From contig DXJM01000401.1 of assembly GCA_019057355.1 (NCBI GenBank), positions 1-7,091 on the forward strand: a stretch of 7,091 nt of DNA. The letters are read 5' to 3'. Of this stretch, positions 1 to 5,622 are shown in pieces. Below the pieces are notes generated by a model. The model did no database searches. It worked only from the letters and a program-made list of their open reading frames with translations, and had not been told where the DNA came from. Source of the stretch: Promethearchaeota archaeon. GTDB taxonomy: Archaea; Asgardarchaeota; Lokiarchaeia; Sigyniarchaeales; SOKP01. The stretch's first letter is position 1. Each line of letters begins with the position of its first letter. The translations under genes were made by a program, and so were the position numbers.

Positions 1-62
1 AATACTATTGGTTAAACAAATTTAAATATAGAATATCTATAATATTTTTAACCAATAGTATT
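1..62. repeat. Perfect 16-bp inverted repeat flanking a TATA-like box
   Basis: The arm AATACTATTGGTTAAA (1-16) is exactly reverse-complementary to TTTAACCAATAGTATT (47-62), with a 30-base AT-rich spacer. The spacer holds a second, nested inverted repeat, TATAGA (27-32) and TCTATA (36-41). The right arm is followed by C and six Ts (63-69), so as RNA it resembles an intrinsic terminator for a gene left of the window. As DNA it brackets the likely promoter of the membrane protein gene, which would suit an operator. The repeat could extend left beyond the window. A terminal inverted repeat of a small mobile element is also possible, but no direct repeats were seen. Confidence 0.75.
20..31 (+). 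promoter_or_regulatory. Probable archaeal TATA box for the membrane protein gene
   Basis: ATTTAAATATAG fits an archaeal TATA box. It would place transcription start near 48-55 and leave a leader of about 25-33 bases that includes the ribosome-binding site at 70-75. The box lies entirely between the two arms of the 16-bp inverted repeat. The assignment rests on sequence likeness and spacing only. Confidence 0.4.
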
Positions 63-69
63 CTTTTTT

Positions 70-75
70 GGTGAT
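70..75 (+). promoter_or_regulatory. Shine-Dalgarno site of the membrane protein gene
   Basis: GGTGAT is exactly complementary to the usual archaeal 16S rRNA 3' end (AUCACC) and lies 5 bases before the ATG at 81. It decides this start over the out-of-frame GTG at 71 and ATG at 77. Confidence 0.7.
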
Positions 76-80
76 TATGA

Positions 81-809
81 ATGGGAGACTTTACTATAAG
101 AATATTGACAATAGTTATTCAAACTGTAATGGCATTAATCTTTCTCTACTTGGGGCTACTTATCCTTAAACGGGATAAAAAGCGATTAAATAAAGTTTTC
201 AGCACTTATTATTTCTTTATTGTCTTGGGTACCGTTTTCAACTGGGCTTATGCATTTCTTGATACGACATTATTTTATGAGGTAGCGCTTTACTTGAATT
301 TTATCACCAATTTCTTTTATTTTACTTCCTTGGGATTTCTTTTAGTTTTTATCTTGATTGTATTAAAATCTGAAAAAATTTATAATACGACAAAACAAGT
401 GATTTATTTAGTAATTTACTTGGGAAGTTTAGGTGGATTCATGCTACTTTTAATTCACATTCCGGTAGTAGGTGTTTATTTTGATCCACCAAGTTCATCA
501 CCGCATTGGACTCTAGTATTTTTTTTAATAGTAATTATTATGATGAGCGTTGTATCAATCTTTCCCTCAATTTACTACTTGATTCAGACTTCAAAACAAT
601 TTACTGATCAGGATTTAAAACAAAAATTCAGATATTTTACTATCGGATACATTGAAATCGTCATATTTGCTTATCTTATTGCTATCTCGAATTTTGTCAA
701 AAAAACTATAACAACCTTTCCGACTATTGCCTTACTAATTGGAACGATTTTGGTGATTACAGGAGCATATTTAATGTATATTGGAGTAGGGAAGCAGATT
801 TCAAAATAA
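81..809 (+). CDS. Seven-transmembrane-helix membrane protein, function unknown
   Basis: A 242-residue integral membrane protein. Seven hydrophobic helices can be read at about residues 8-29, 39-60, 68-96, 106-130, 142-168, 185-205 and 212-236. Short charged loops follow helix 1 (KRDKKR) and precede helix 6 (around DQDLKQKFRY). No cleavable signal peptide or soluble domain is visible. The layout resembles the membrane-embedded seven-helix sensor modules found at the N-terminus of some histidine kinases, but here the protein ends straight after helix 7, so any signalling partner would be separate. I do not recognise the family. The ATG at 81 is supported by GGTGAT 5 bases upstream. The gene appears monocistronic: it is followed by an oligo-T tract, and the next gene has its own promoter-like element. 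The gene is very AT-rich. Confidence 0.85.
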   Translation: MGDFTIRILTIVIQTVMALIFLYLGLLILKRDKKRLNKVFSTYYFFIVLGTVFNWAYAFLDTTLFYEVALYLNFITNFFYFTSLGFLLVFILIVLKSEKIYNTTKQVIYLVIYLGSLGGFMLLLIHIPVVGVYFDPPSSSPHWTLVFFLIVIIMMSVVSIFPSIYYLIQTSKQFTDQDLKQKFRYFTIGYIEIVIFAYLIAISNFVKKTITTFPTIALLIGTILVITGAYLMYIGVGKQISK

Positions 810-827
810 AAGTGAATTTATATTAAT

Positions 828-850
828 TTTCTTTAATTTTTTTTCTTTTA
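828..850 (+). terminator. Oligo-T terminator after the membrane protein gene
   Basis: A T-rich tract containing an uninterrupted run of eight Ts (837-844), starting 28 bases after the stop codon. Archaeal RNA polymerase commonly terminates at such tracts without a hairpin, and none is evident here. Confidence 0.5.
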
Positions 851-944
851 TACTTTTTGATTTAGTACTAGAATTCTTCATATCTTTCTCCTATAAATAG
901 AATAAGATTAAGAGGCAAGAATCACTTTTAATTTTATAATGGCA

Positions 945-959
945 TTATTTAATATTTAA
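945..959 (+). promoter_or_regulatory. TATA-like box for the HhH/zinc-ribbon gene
   Basis: TTATTTAATATTTAA is centred about 35 bases before the ATG at 988, predicting transcription start around 978-985 and so a very short leader. This fits the absence of any Shine-Dalgarno sequence before that ATG. Similar AT-rich words occur elsewhere in the spacer, so the call is tentative. Confidence 0.4.
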
Positions 960-987
960 CTACCAATTGAAGTCCAAGAATAACACA

Positions 988-1335
988 ATGCTGGATGAAC
1001 TGGAACGCGTGAAGGGAATTGGCCCCCAAGCAGCGGAACGATTGATGAAAGCAGGCATAAAAACGATTGAACAGTTAGCAGAAGCGCGTCCAGAAGAGTT
1101 AGCCTTTGTAAGAGGAATAGGCCTCATTTCAGCTAAAAAGATAATAGAAAATGCCAATGAACTCATTCGACTTGAAAAAGGTATCGAAAGAGTATTAGAA
1201 GAGATAAAAAATAACTTTAGCAGGGATTGCCCCAAGTGTGGCGGTGAAATGTTAAAAAAATTCATTATTTTAGGGCCAGACAGGCGAATCTCCGCAAATC
1301 AATGCAAGCTATGTAAATTTTACTTGCCTTCCTAA
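988..1335 (+). CDS. Helix-hairpin-helix protein with C-terminal zinc ribbon
   Basis: A 115-residue probable DNA-binding protein. Residues 4-60 form two tandem helix-hairpin-helix units with hairpins VKGIGPQAA (8-16) and VRGIGLISAKKI (41-52). The GIG turns contact the DNA backbone in a non-sequence-specific way in many repair and recombination proteins. A helical linker (about 60-78) leads to a four-cysteine zinc ribbon, Cys81-x2-Cys84-x21-Cys106-x2-Cys109, ending almost at the C-terminus. No catalytic domain is present, so an accessory role in DNA repair, recombination or topology is an inference. The ATG at 988 is chosen because the HhH fold begins right there and a TATA-like box lies upstream. 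An in-frame TTG at 967 would add seven residues, with no Shine-Dalgarno for either start. The gene converges on the sirtuin gene, with stop codons 6 bases apart. Confidence 0.85.
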   Translation: MLDELERVKGIGPQAAERLMKAGIKTIEQLAEARPEELAFVRGIGLISAKKIIENANELIRLEKGIERVLEEIKNNFSRDCPKCGGEMLKKFIILGPDRRISANQCKLCKFYLPS

Positions 1336-1341
1336 CTTTCA

Positions 1342-2100
1342 CTACTTTTTAAGTTTCTCAATAATCCTTGTAAGTATGATGGAGGCATAATCTTTTAAAA
1401 AAACATCTGCAAGATAATCCATCTCAGTATTGCCTCTATTAATAAATATAATTTTAGCGCCATTATCTTTAGCAATCCCGGGCATTAAATTCGCGGGTGC
1501 AACTGTAAGGGAAGATCCTATTAATATAAAACAATCACAATGAGAACTTGCTTCCATAGCACCTTCTAATGCCTTTAATGGTAATGCTTCACCAAAGAGA
1601 ACAACCTTAGGTTTTATGTAGCCCGAACAATCGCAAACCGGAAAATCTACACTTTTAGTATCGATATCTTCATAATTGTATTCTTTTCGACACCTAACGC
1701 ATATCAATGAACCATAGGAACCATGTAGTTCAAATATAGGTATATTTTTATAAGTTCCACTTCCCGCCCGTTGATGAAGCATGTCAATATTTTGAGTAAT
1801 TATTGCCTTTAACTTTCCAATTATTTCTAATTCCACTATAGCAAAATGTCCTTGGTTTGGTTTTGCATTTACCAAAATGTTTTCTAATTCATTATGCATT
1901 TGCCAAAACTTACTCGGATCTTGAAGAAAAGAGTAATAACTTGCATAAATCGATGGATCATATCTATCCCATAGCCCTCCCGAAGATCTAAAATCATCAA
2001 TTCCTGATTCAGTTGAATGCCCCGCACCAGTGAACACCACAACATTCTGAGAATTCTTTATAATTTCAGCCGCTTGGTCGATTTTTTTTTCATCAGTCAT
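1342..2100 (-). CDS. Sir2-family NAD-dependent protein deacylase (sirtuin)
   Basis: A 252-residue cytoplasmic sirtuin, which would remove acetyl or other acyl groups from lysines using NAD+, releasing nicotinamide and O-acyl-ADP-ribose. The hallmarks appear in order: GAGHS (25-29) and GIDDFRS (33-39) of the Rossmann NAD site, TQNID (102-106), catalytic His126 in ELHGS, zinc cysteines Cys134-x2-Cys137 and Cys156-x-Cys158, KPKVVLFGE (163-171), GSSLTVAPA (195-203) and an IN pair (220-221). Two departures stand out: Asp replaces the usual Pro of GIPDFR, and the second zinc pair is CxC rather than CxxC. Length is normal for the family. The frame stays open to a TTG at 2184, but the ATG at 2100 gives the standard N-terminus and lies about 27 bases from a TATA-like box. 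An ATG at 2121 is also possible. It is transcribed divergently from the GNAT gene. Confidence 0.93.
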   Translation of the reverse strand: MTDEKKIDQAAEIIKNSQNVVVFTGAGHSTESGIDDFRSSGGLWDRYDPSIYASYYSFLQDPSKFWQMHNELENILVNAKPNQGHFAIVELEIIGKLKAIITQNIDMLHQRAGSGTYKNIPIFELHGSYGSLICVRCRKEYNYEDIDTKSVDFPVCDCSGYIKPKVVLFGEALPLKALEGAMEASSHCDCFILIGSSLTVAPANLMPGIAKDNGAKIIFINRGNTEMDYLADVFLKDYASIILTRIIEKLKK

Positions 2101-2120
2101 CTTGTTTATTAAGTATTGCA

Positions 2121-2138
2121 TTATTTTAAAATAAAATT
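2121..2138 (-). promoter_or_regulatory. TATA-like box for the sirtuin gene
   Basis: On the minus strand this reads AATTTTATTTTAAAATAA, centred near 2129. Transcription would begin near 2100-2105, practically at the ATG at 2100, so the message would be leaderless, in keeping with the lack of a Shine-Dalgarno site. It overlaps the upstream ATG at 2121, which argues against that start. Confidence 0.4.
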
Positions 2139-2252
2139 GAAGAAGAGAATAAAATAAGAAAATTTTTTTTAGGATTAGGATCAAAAAAAATTACTGCTAT
2201 AAAAATCCGAAAAATAGTTTTTGCTTAAAAAAATTGCACACAAATCATAACA

Positions 2253-2324
2253 TTTTAATTAAATAAGGTATATTAGCTTAAATGTCATTTTTGATATTAC
2301 TATTTTTTAATTAGTTAATTAAAA
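2253..2324. repeat. Three TTTTAATTA elements, two forming a perfect palindrome
   Basis: TTTTAATTA occurs at 2253-2261 and 2305-2313, and its exact inverse TAATTAAAA at 2316-2324. The last two are separated only by GT, forming a 9-bp perfect inverted repeat. The first two copies lie 52 bases apart, close to five helical turns. The stretch lies in the divergent sirtuin/GNAT spacer, where an operator would be expected. The low-complexity A/T composition means chance is a real alternative. Confidence 0.4.
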
Positions 2325-2331
2325 CAATGGA

Positions 2332-2349
2332 TTAGATCGGAAAATCTAA
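2332..2349 (+). repeat. Small hairpin in the GNAT leader
   Basis: TTAGAT (2332-2337) pairs with ATCTAA (2344-2349) around a CGGAAA loop, 13 bases upstream of the AAGGTGA ribosome-binding site. It might influence translation initiation, but it is short and AT-rich. Confidence 0.3.
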
Positions 2350-2361
2350 AAAAAATGTAAT

Positions 2362-2368
2362 AAGGTGA
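2362..2368 (+). promoter_or_regulatory. Strong Shine-Dalgarno site with no conventional start codon behind it
   Basis: AAGGTGA contains a six-base match to the GGAGGTGAT consensus and closely resembles the GGTGAT of the gene at 81. Six bases downstream, in the frame of the GNAT protein, the codon is ATC (2375) rather than ATG. The only conventional start nearby is a TTG at 2370, which is out of frame and just one base away. Confidence 0.55.
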
Positions 2369-2374
2369 ATTGCG

Positions 2375-3538
2375 ATCAATAATTTTAGCTTTAATTACCA
2401 ACAACCAATCAAGAAAATATATTTTAAAACCTTTAAGGCAATTGATGGAGAGGTATACGGTATAAGAAAAGCAACTCCATATTCATTAGATGCTACTATA
2501 GTAAAAGAAATTTTTGAAGATATCTATAAATGGGATTATGTCTATCCAATTGTTTATAATATTGAATTAATTAATGCAAGTTTTTTGGATAAGAGGAATC
2601 TTTGGTTAATAATTGAAAATATTGATTCAAAGGAAAGTGCGGCTATCGGATTATTTGAAAAACGTGACGATTATACGATTTACATGGGCAAGTTATGTGT
2701 TAAAAACAAATTTCATAAAATGGGTTTGTCTAGCGTGTTAGGTGGTCATATTATTAATCATCTCATGGAAGTACCTGGATCGAAATCCATATTAAGATTC
2801 GATTGCGATGTAAGGGCTGATATAATGCCTTCTCAAAAATTTCTTGAAAAAGCAAGTGCAAAACCATACGGATTTATTATAAATTACAATAACTTTACTG
2901 ATAAAAGAAACTATGATATATTCTCGAAGAGTCCAATTATCGACGGGAAATTAGGTTCTGTAGTGTTATATGCTATATATTTAGATAATTTATGGAAAAA
3001 GAGAAATAACAATATTTACCTCATTAATAATGAAGATATCATTTATTATTATAACGAAATTGTCAATTTAAATCGAGAAATGTATAAAGATAATGTAATT
3101 ATGGAAAGGAGAGCAAGTATTAATTGTGAATCTTATACGATTTCGATGGATTTTTACAAAGCTATCATAAAGATTGAAGGCTACTTGCTTGAAAATACTT
3201 TATTAGCACTATTGAAAAAATATGCTGATTGGAATGTTATTGAATGGAGAATACCTGCAAATGAGAAAGGATTAGCTTCTCAAGAAATTGCATTAAAGAA
3301 TGAATTTATCATTTCTGGCTATGATCCTGGTTCTATTATCCATGATAAGGTAGAAGACACCATTCTTTTTTGTTTTTATCCAAGAGGAATTGATTTCAGT
3401 CAATTTGAACGTTTACATCTCACCCAAACAAATGAAAAAATTGTGAATAAACTCTTATCTAAAATAAAGGAGAAAAATATAAAAAAAATAGAGCAAATAA
3501 AAAAATATGATGGAAAAATGGATGTTTGGAAAAACTAG
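2375..3538 (+). CDS. GNAT-family acyltransferase, two-part, start codon abnormal
   Basis: A probable acyl-CoA-dependent N-acyltransferase; the substrate is unknown. The frame is open from 2369. Its first segment encodes a typical GNAT beginning: FKAIDGEVYGIRKATP (first strand), then helices up to about 2560. The first conventional codon is a TTG at 2585, which would cut off this part, so I extend to the ATC at 2375, six bases behind AAGGTGA (387 residues). Counting from 2585, residues 31-60 form the acetyl-CoA motif: strand YTIYMGKLCV, then HKMGLS (44-49), matching the Q/R-x-x-G-x-G/A loop with His first and Ser last. A second half (about residues 150-317) ends in WRIPANEKGLASQEIALKNE followed by FIISGYDPG, like the last GNAT strands, suggesting a duplicated or degenerate second domain. 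The C-terminus is lysine-rich. Alternatives are an ATG at 2445 with a -1 shift near 2460, or a decaying gene. Confidence 0.7.
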   Translation: MNNFSFNYQQPIKKIYFKTFKAIDGEVYGIRKATPYSLDATIVKEIFEDIYKWDYVYPIVYNIELINASFLDKRNLWLIIENIDSKESAAIGLFEKRDDYTIYMGKLCVKNKFHKMGLSSVLGGHIINHLMEVPGSKSILRFDCDVRADIMPSQKFLEKASAKPYGFIINYNNFTDKRNYDIFSKSPIIDGKLGSVVLYAIYLDNLWKKRNNNIYLINNEDIIYYYNEIVNLNREMYKDNVIMERRASINCESYTISMDFYKAIIKIEGYLLENTLLALLKKYADWNVIEWRIPANEKGLASQEIALKNEFIISGYDPGSIIHDKVEDTILFCFYPRGIDFSQFERLHLTQTNEKIVNKLLSKIKEKNIKKIEQIKKYDGKMDVWKN

Positions 3539-3690
3539 GAGAAAAATCTACTAAAACGGAGAAATTGTTCATTAACAATTATTAATCCTGACTTTAAAAT
3601 AATCATTAGAGTGATAATTGATTTTGAAAAACTGAGTAAAAACTAAGGGGATTTATGTTATTTTAGAAATACTTACCTAAGCAGGAACGA

Positions 3691-3739
3691 ATTCAGATTC
3701 ATAGTTTAAAACTGAATAGAAAACAATTCACTCTTTTTT
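3691..3739 (+). terminator. Hairpin plus six Ts, with a competing upstream pairing
   Basis: TGAAT (3713-3717) pairs with ATTCA (3726-3730) around an eight-base loop, followed by CTC and six Ts (3734-3739). The same left arm, as CTGAAT (3712-3717), can instead pair with ATTCAG (3691-3696). The two pairings exclude each other, which resembles a terminator/antiterminator arrangement. The stems are short and A/T-rich, so stability is doubtful. Confidence 0.3.
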
Positions 3740-3792
3740 AATATGACTTATAAAAGTTCATTTTCAGATAATAGGTGTGTTGATAAGAAAAA

Positions 3793-3833
3793 TTGGACTC
3801 CATTAGTGTTTAATAGGAGTTTGAGTCTTTTTT
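3793..3833 (+). terminator. Intrinsic-type terminator hairpin
   Basis: ACTCCATTA (3797-3805) pairs with TAAT and GGAGT (3811-3814, 3816-3820), with one bulged A and a GTGTT loop. The stem can be lengthened outward by three G-U wobbles and one A-U pair. A run of six Ts (3828-3833) follows. This is the best hairpin-plus-T-run in the window. It ends 38 bases before the 46-codon ORF, so it may close the GNAT unit or act as an attenuator for that ORF. Confidence 0.5.
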
Positions 3834-3871
3834 ACTTAAAGATAACTTTTATATGAAGGGAGCCCGTTAAA

Positions 3872-4012
3872 ATGAGTAAAAAAGAGCATTTAGTAATAAA
3901 TAGGGAATCATGGGAAAGCATGCGATATTTGGATGAAAAACTTAAAATAAAAGAACGATATTTAGAAATCCTTAGCTTGTATGACGAAGAATTAGACGAT
4001 AACATGCTCTAA
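3872..4012 (+). CDS. Possible 46-residue charged small protein
   Basis: An ATG-initiated frame encoding a very polar, probably helical peptide that begins MSKKEHLVINRESWESM and ends in the acidic tail YDEELDDNML. GGGAG (3858-3862) lies nine bases before the ATG as a moderate ribosome-binding site, and a TTTTATAT word lies just upstream. There is no signal peptide, membrane segment or cysteine motif, and I recognise no family. It is isolated between the GNAT gene and the convergent aminotransferase operon. The amphipathic, mixed-charge composition looks more protein-like than translated A/T-rich spacer usually does, but an ORF of this length can arise by chance. Confidence 0.4.
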   Translation: MSKKEHLVINRESWESMRYLDEKLKIKERYLEILSLYDEELDDNML

Positions 4013-4133
4013 AGTAAGAAAAAAGGTTACCCCAATAAAAAACTTAGCTTTCCATATTAACTAAAAAAAAGGGATTGAAGCTACAAAATACCAATAACAT
4101 ACTTGAATAAAAAATAAAAATAGATATGGAAAT

Positions 4134-4147
4134 TTTAAAAAAAAAAA
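4134..4147 (-). terminator. Oligo-T terminator of the RLP/aminotransferase operon
   Basis: On the minus strand, eleven consecutive Ts (complement of the A-run 4137-4147) begin immediately after the aminotransferase stop codon. A 9-bp inverted repeat, TTTCCATAT (4049-4057) and ATATGGAAA (4124-4132), lies just beyond, but its arms are 66 bases apart. The uninterrupted T-run is sufficient for archaeal termination. Confidence 0.6.
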
Positions 4148-5551
4148 TTATTCCACATATTCACAAATTTTTTCAATTTTTTCTACCGTTTGATCAATAA
4201 TCTCATCTGTATGCTTCATGCAGGTGTAAAATCGGCTACCTGCAACGGATATGATTTCTTGATCGATTAATGCTGCACCTAAGTGTCCCATAAATTCCTT
4301 TCGCTCCTTTAAAGAAGGGGCTTGCTTGGGATCGGTAATATCTAAGCCAAAAACGCAACTCGTGTGAAAATGGACGATTGCCCCGTGGTTGTATGAGAAC
4401 CAGGGAAGATCATGCTCTTGGAATACCTTATTCAACCCATCTGACAAACGTTTAGCAGCCTTTCCTGCTCTTTCTACTGCATTTTCCTTTTCAATAAAAT
4501 CTATCGCATGATATGCTGCGGCACAAGTCAATGGATTTGCAGCAAGAGTTCCGCCAGTATATGCTTTTTTAGCACCTCCCGCTATGCCTCCTGCAACCAC
4601 GCTAATAACATCTCTTCGCCCACCTATAGCTGCCGCTGAAGGAAATCCATGACCAATAATTTTTCCAAATACGGATATATCAGGTTTAATGTTGAAATAT
4701 TCTTGCCCGCCTCCTTTTACTAGTCTAAAAGCGCAAACCACCTCATCAAAAATTAACAATGCTCCCGTCTCACGACAAAGCTCTTCCACATCCTTGTTGA
4801 ATTGAGGGTGAACCGGAATTGCTCCCGACTCTCCTCCTAATGGTTCTAAAATGACCGCAGCTACTTTGTTTTTCTTTTCTTTGAATGATTTTCTTAATGC
4901 TTCGATATCATTAGGATAAACAGAATCTACAAATTTAAACACGTTCTTGGGAATCCCATGAGATTCTACTAATTTAGTGCCAGGGACATGCATATCATAG
5001 GTGAGTTGATCACTCCATCCATGATAGCTACCCCCTATTTTTATTATCCATTTATTCTTAGTATAAGTTCGAGCAACCCTAATAGCCGCCATATCTGCTT
5101 CAGTACCCGATTGATACCACCTTATTAATTCACAAGAGGGAAAATATCTCTGAATTGCTTCAGCAGCCAAGTATTCGTAATCACATGTGATACCATGGCA
5201 AGGACCCGTGTCCTTGATTACATTTATCATTTTTTCAATCAATGGCGTGTAGTTATGACCCAAGATTATTGGTCCACCACACATTAAATAATCTAATAAT
5301 TGCACTCCATCGACGGTTTCCATGAAACAATCATACACGCGCTTACTAGCAATTGGATAAGGAAAATTGAATGCAAGATTATGTTCAACTCCACCAGGGA
5401 TGATATTCTTCATCCTTTCATATACTCCTTTTGATTTAGGATGTTTTTTTTCTATCCTTGCGACAATAGCCATGAGAGCATCTGGCTTAAATTCTCTCAT
5501 GGGAGAATTCACAATTGTGTTAATTTTTTCCAATTTTTCTTCATAATTCAA
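4148..5551 (-). CDS. Class III PLP aminotransferase, glutamate-1-semialdehyde aminomutase-like
   Basis: A cytoplasmic fold-type I PLP enzyme that transfers or moves an amino group; the substrate is unknown. Counting from the TTG at 5551 (467 residues), it shows IPGGVEHN (51-58), SGTEA (148-152) for PLP phosphate binding, SYHGW (175-179), FDEV (268-271) with the ring-nitrogen Asp269, FGKIIGHG (295-302) with Schiff-base Lys297, and TGGTLAANPL (332-341). These resemble HemL, but no haem-biosynthesis gene is nearby and the N-terminus carries about 45 extra residues, so I give no symbol. It is the second gene of an operon behind the RLP. The frame stays open to a TTG at 5620, two bases after the RLP stop, which would suit translational coupling, but the added 23 residues look non-conserved. 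An ATG at 5500 is the shortest option. None has a convincing Shine-Dalgarno site. An omega-amino acid or beta-amino acid aminotransferase is an alternative. Confidence 0.85.
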   Translation of the reverse strand: MNYEEKLEKINTIVNSPMREFKPDALMAIVARIEKKHPKSKGVYERMKNIIPGGVEHNLAFNFPYPIASKRVYDCFMETVDGVQLLDYLMCGGPIILGHNYTPLIEKMINVIKDTGPCHGITCDYEYLAAEAIQRYFPSCELIRWYQSGTEADMAAIRVARTYTKNKWIIKIGGSYHGWSDQLTYDMHVPGTKLVESHGIPKNVFKFVDSVYPNDIEALRKSFKEKKNKVAAVILEPLGGESGAIPVHPQFNKDVEELCRETGALLIFDEVVCAFRLVKGGGQEYFNIKPDISVFGKIIGHGFPSAAAIGGRRDVISVVAGGIAGGAKKAYTGGTLAANPLTCAAAYHAIDFIEKENAVERAGKAAKRLSDGLNKVFQEHDLPWFSYNHGAIVHFHTSCVFGLDITDPKQAPSLKERKEFMGHLGAALIDQEIISVAGSRFYTCMKHTDEIIDQTVEKIEKICEYVE

Positions 5552-5622
5552 GATCTTGAACCCCACACATTTTTTTACTACATGATAAAGAAAAAAGAAT
5601 TTGTTAGAGACTAAATTCAATT

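Larger units (their letters stand above)
3539..3871. other. AT-rich spacer with two hairpin/T-run structures
   Basis: This 333-base stretch follows the GNAT stop. No convincing gene was found on the plus strand; the minus strand was not read in detail for short ORFs. It holds two inverted repeats each tailed by six Ts, described separately. They could be tandem terminators for the GNAT transcript, although the first lies about 175 bases after its stop. They could also be part of a structured leader for the small ORF at 3872. A 37-codon frame at 3743-3856 runs through the second hairpin and lacks a ribosome-binding site, so I do not call it. Confidence 0.5.

Noticed and set aside
960..1265. 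Minus-strand open frame opposite the HhH gene
   Set aside because: Antisense shadow. The plus-strand frame has clear HhH and zinc-ribbon motifs.
2445..2465. Programmed -1 frameshift from the ATG at 2445 into the GNAT frame
   Set aside because: No slippery heptamer is present at ACGGTATAAG, and the GNAT frame already encodes GNAT-like sequence upstream of this ATG. Kept only as an alternative.
3743..3856. 37-codon ORF in the spacer
   Set aside because: No ribosome-binding site, random-looking composition, and it runs through the terminator-like hairpin.
4148..5551. HemL of haem biosynthesis
   Set aside because: Motifs fit the broad class III family, but the N-terminal extension and RLP context argue against a firm hemL call.
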